This document shows positions 6,212 to 8,103 of a DNA stretch of 8,103 nucleotides, piece after piece. Made by a program: the position numbers and the translations under genes. The DNA is from Chloroflexota bacterium (GTDB taxonomy: Bacteria; Chloroflexota; UBA6077), in NCBI GenBank assembly GCA_021806765.1, contig JAJZQR010000242.1:1-8103 (forward strand), given 5' to 3'. The notes under the pieces are model-generated. The model made no database searches and was not told the origin of the DNA. It worked only from the letters and a program-made list of their open reading frames with translations. Within the stretch, counting starts at the first letter, position 1, and the number at the start of each line of letters is the position of its first letter.

Positions 6212-6865
6212 GTGGCCAGGGAGTTCAAGATCCAGCTGCCTGCCGGGGAGCAGGCGATCCGAGAGCTGCGGGTGGGCGACATCGTCTACCTCTCCGGGAC
6301 GCTGTGCACCCTGCGGGACATGGGCCATCGCAGGGCAGTGGACGCCCTGGCCAGAGGGGAAGACCTCCCCTTCGACCTGGCGGGCAGCGCCCTCTGGCAC
6401 TCCGGCCCCATCACTCGACGGGGGGACGGCCGCTGGCACCTGGTCTCGGCCGGTCCCACCACCAGCTCCCGCTTCACCCCTCTCGGTGCGGAGTTGATCC
6501 GCCGCCTTGGGATCCGGGTGGTGGTGGGGAAGGGGACCATGGGTCCCCCGGCCGTCGAGGCGATGAAGGAGGTAGGCGGCTGCTTCCTCAACGCCACCGG
6601 CGGCTGCGCCGTCCTGTACGCGCACCAGGTGGAGGAGGTGGTGACCGTCCACTGGCTGGACCTGGGGGAGCCCGAGGCCGCCTGGGTGGTGCGGGCCCGC
6701 GACATGGGCCCCCTGGTGGTGGGGATCGACTCCACGGGCGACAGCCTCTTCGACCGGATGCGCGCCGGCATGGCCCCCAGGCTGGCGGAGGTCTACCGTC
6801 GGGCCGGCATCGCGCCGGACGAAAGGTTCACCTATCTCCCGAAGAGGGTGCCGGCAAGGGGATAA
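6212..6865 (+). CDS. class I fumarate hydratase family, beta subunit
   Basis: This 217-residue partner completes the active site of the class I hydro-lyase; in one-chain fumarases the same region is the C-terminal domain. Visible landmarks are VGDIVYLSGTLCTLRDMGHRR (21-41, split here by a conserved opening and RDxxH), LPFDLAGSALWHSGPI (52-67), the substrate-binding loop SAGPTTSSRFTPLG (79-92), VVGKGTM (104-110), GGCFLNATGGCAVL (122-135), HWLDLGEPEAAWVV (147-160) and VVGIDSTGDSLFD (169-181). The GPTTSSR loop contains threonines known in the family to lie in the active site. The GTG at 6212 is chosen because GGAGGAGG (6198-6205), inside the last alpha codons, lies 6 bases before it; the frame is open further upstream only within the alpha gene. 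The length fits free-standing beta subunits, with about 15 extra residues at the C-terminus (IAPDERFTYLPKRVPARG). The substrate is shared with alpha and is uncertain. Confidence 0.92.
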   Translation: MAREFKIQLPAGEQAIRELRVGDIVYLSGTLCTLRDMGHRRAVDALARGEDLPFDLAGSALWHSGPITRRGDGRWHLVSAGPTTSSRFTPLGAELIRRLGIRVVVGKGTMGPPAVEAMKEVGGCFLNATGGCAVLYAHQVEEVVTVHWLDLGEPEAAWVVRARDMGPLVVGIDSTGDSLFDRMRAGMAPRLAEVYRRAGIAPDERFTYLPKRVPARG

Positions 6866-6956
6866 TCCGCTGGGTGACCGAGGAGTCTTCGCTGTGCTGG
6901 GTCCATGAGGGACGTCACTTCAAGGCAGGGCCATCTGTTAGCCGATCGACTTACAA

Positions 6957-8103
6957 GTGAGAACACTGCTACGAGCGCAAGTCTTCCACACGCCACGAGA
7001 TCCATTTGCCACAGGCTCGGCTCTGGAATCCTTCTTCGATGGTGGAGTGGCGATTCAGGAAGGCCGTGTAGTGGCCACGGGCGAGTTTACGTGGTTGTGC
7101 AGGCAATACCCAGACTTCGAGACTAGAGACTTGCGGCCCGGTATTCTACTGCCGGGCTTTGTGGATACGCACATTCATTACCCGCAGGTATACGTAGTAG
7201 GCTCCATGGGCTTGCACCTCCTGGACTGGCTCAAGGAGCACATGGCTTCCGCCGAGACTCTCCTGGTCGACCCTACCCATGCCCGTCGAGTGGCGCAAGA
7301 CTCCCTGAAGTTGATGCTGCGCAACGGCACTACCTGCGCCCTGGTATTCGGAGCCCACTTCCGCGAGGCTCAAGATATCCTTTTTGACGAGGCTTCCACT
7401 CTAGGCATACAACTCACCAGCGGCATGGCCATGGCCGATAGGTACCTTCACCAAGAGCTACTGCAGTCCCCGTCCGATGTCTACGAATCAGGCATCTCTC
7501 TAATAGAGCGGTGGCATGGGAAGGGCCGCATCTCGTACGCTGTGACACCCCGCTTTGCCTTGAGTACATCACCGGTGCTGCTTGAAGTAGCCAGGGAACT
7601 CCTGCGGATGAAGCCGGGGATAATCCTCCAGACCCACATCAACGAAACAGTGGATGAAGTGAGTGCAGTCAGGGAATCGTTTCCCTGGGCGAAGGATTCC
7701 CTGGCAGTATATGAGGCCTTCGATCTCGTCGGCCCACGGTCGGTGTTCGCTCATGATGTCTGCCCCACGGAGTCCGAGCTACAGCGATTGGCCGCGGCCC
7801 ACGCATCGGTGGCTCATTGTCCCACGAGCAACGCATTCCTCGGCAGTGGGCTCTTTCCAATGAAGGTGCACTGTGAGCAGGGGGTCAACGTGGCCCTCGG
7901 TTCCGACGTGGGTGCAGGCACGGGCTTCAGCCTCTTGAAAGAGGGTCTCATGGCCTATGAAGTCCAGATGCTCAGTCCCAACGGCTATCCTCTTACCCCA
8001 ACTCACCTCCTCTACCTTGCCACCGCTGCCGGGGCACGAGCGCTTGGCGTCGACAGGGAGGTCGGCGACCTATCTCCGGGCAAGTATGCCGATATGGTAC
8101 TGG
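6957..8103 (+). CDS. guanine deaminase, 3' end beyond the window
   Basis: This amidohydrolase converts guanine to xanthine and ammonia in purine catabolism/salvage in the cytosol. The 382 codons present are most of a protein usually near 440 residues. All five metal/catalytic positions are visible: the HxH in GFVDTHIHYPQ (His72, His74), QTHINE (His227), FAHDVC (His266) and LGSDVGAG (Asp317). Gaps of 153, 39 and 51 residues compare with 156, 39 and 51 in the human enzyme. Other family landmarks are LLDWLKEHM, NGTTCALVFGAHF, WHGKGRISYAVTPRFALS and AHCPTSNAFLGSGLFP. QTHINET replaces the more common THLSEN. The GTG at 6957 is the only usable start, as a TAG closes the frame at 6939-6941 and the family N-terminus (LLRAQVFHTPRDPF) begins right after it; no Shine-Dalgarno precedes it. 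It lies 91 bases after the beta-subunit gene and is clearly less GC-rich (about 53% in one 60-base line against 68% in one alpha-subunit line), so it may have a separate history. Confidence 0.93.
   Translation, partial: MRTLLRAQVFHTPRDPFATGSALESFFDGGVAIQEGRVVATGEFTWLCRQYPDFETRDLRPGILLPGFVDTHIHYPQVYVVGSMGLHLLDWLKEHMASAETLLVDPTHARRVAQDSLKLMLRNGTTCALVFGAHFREAQDILFDEASTLGIQLTSGMAMADRYLHQELLQSPSDVYESGISLIERWHGKGRISYAVTPRFALSTSPVLLEVARELLRMKPGIILQTHINETVDEVSAVRESFPWAKDSLAVYEAFDLVGPRSVFAHDVCPTESELQRLAAAHASVAHCPTSNAFLGSGLFPMKVHCEQGVNVALGSDVGAGTGFSLLKEGLMAYEVQMLSPNGYPLTPTHLLYLATAAGARALGVDREVGDLSPGKYADMVL

Noticed and set aside
5323..6282. Minus-strand open frame of 319 codons opposite the alpha subunit
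   Set aside because: It is antisense to a strongly supported enzyme gene, and its product has the Gly/Arg/His composition of a shadow frame.
5208..6497. Plus-strand open frame of 429 codons across the hydro-lyase genes
   Set aside because: It is rich in Arg, Gly, Pro and Ser with no family signal and overlaps alpha and beta genes that show clear conserved motifs. It is a shadow frame of GC-rich coding DNA.
6905..7126. Plus-strand open frame of 73 codons starting ATG between the beta-subunit and guanine deaminase genes
   Set aside because: It overlaps the guanine deaminase N-terminus in another frame, while the family sequence there is in the GTG 6957 frame.

Overview
This is a GC-rich bacterial chromosomal segment with frequent GTG starts, good Shine-Dalgarno sites and short gaps between genes. 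Nothing in it looks like phage, insertion sequence, CRISPR or RNA gene. The gene set (two-subunit class I fumarase, guanine deaminase, CvpA-family membrane protein, HEAT-like protein, MFS carrier) is ordinary housekeeping and accessory metabolism. It suggests a free-living bacterium outside the best-studied phyla, possibly Chloroflexota- or Armatimonadota-like, but no gene here fixes the taxonomy and that placement is only an impression.

Layout. Bases 1-348 hold no confident gene. A small winged-helix DNA-binding protein (349-783, +) follows, preceded by two short palindromes. It converges on a block of five minus-strand genes. Read in their own direction these are an MFS transporter (4979-3666), a SnoaL/NTF2-like protein (3509-3051), a previously unlisted-looking 60-residue basic protein (2988-2806), a CvpA-family membrane protein (2709-2191) and a HEAT-like protein with an unrecognised C-terminal region (2115-877). 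A sigma70-type promoter at 2775-2747 probably starts a CvpA-HEAT transcript.

The MFS gene diverges from a tightly coupled pair on the plus strand encoding the alpha and beta subunits of a class I (Fe-S) fumarase/tartrate-dehydratase-type hydro-lyase (5314-6210 and 6212-6865). The 334-base divergent region contains a promoter with a perfect TTGACA box for the hydro-lyase and a 10+1+10 base dyad that could be an operator. The window ends inside a guanine deaminase gene (from 6957), whose five expected zinc ligands are present with spacing very close to the human enzyme. That gene is visibly less GC-rich than the hydro-lyase genes beside it.

How the genes work together. The alpha and beta subunits form one enzyme acting on a C4 dicarboxylate or similar hydroxy-acid. 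The divergent MFS carrier could move a related substrate, but only position suggests this. Guanine deaminase belongs to purine salvage/catabolism and need not be linked to the hydro-lyase. I found no clear undescribed system. The best leads are the 60-residue basic protein, the CvpA-HEAT pairing, and the divergent glycine loop of the hydro-lyase alpha subunit.
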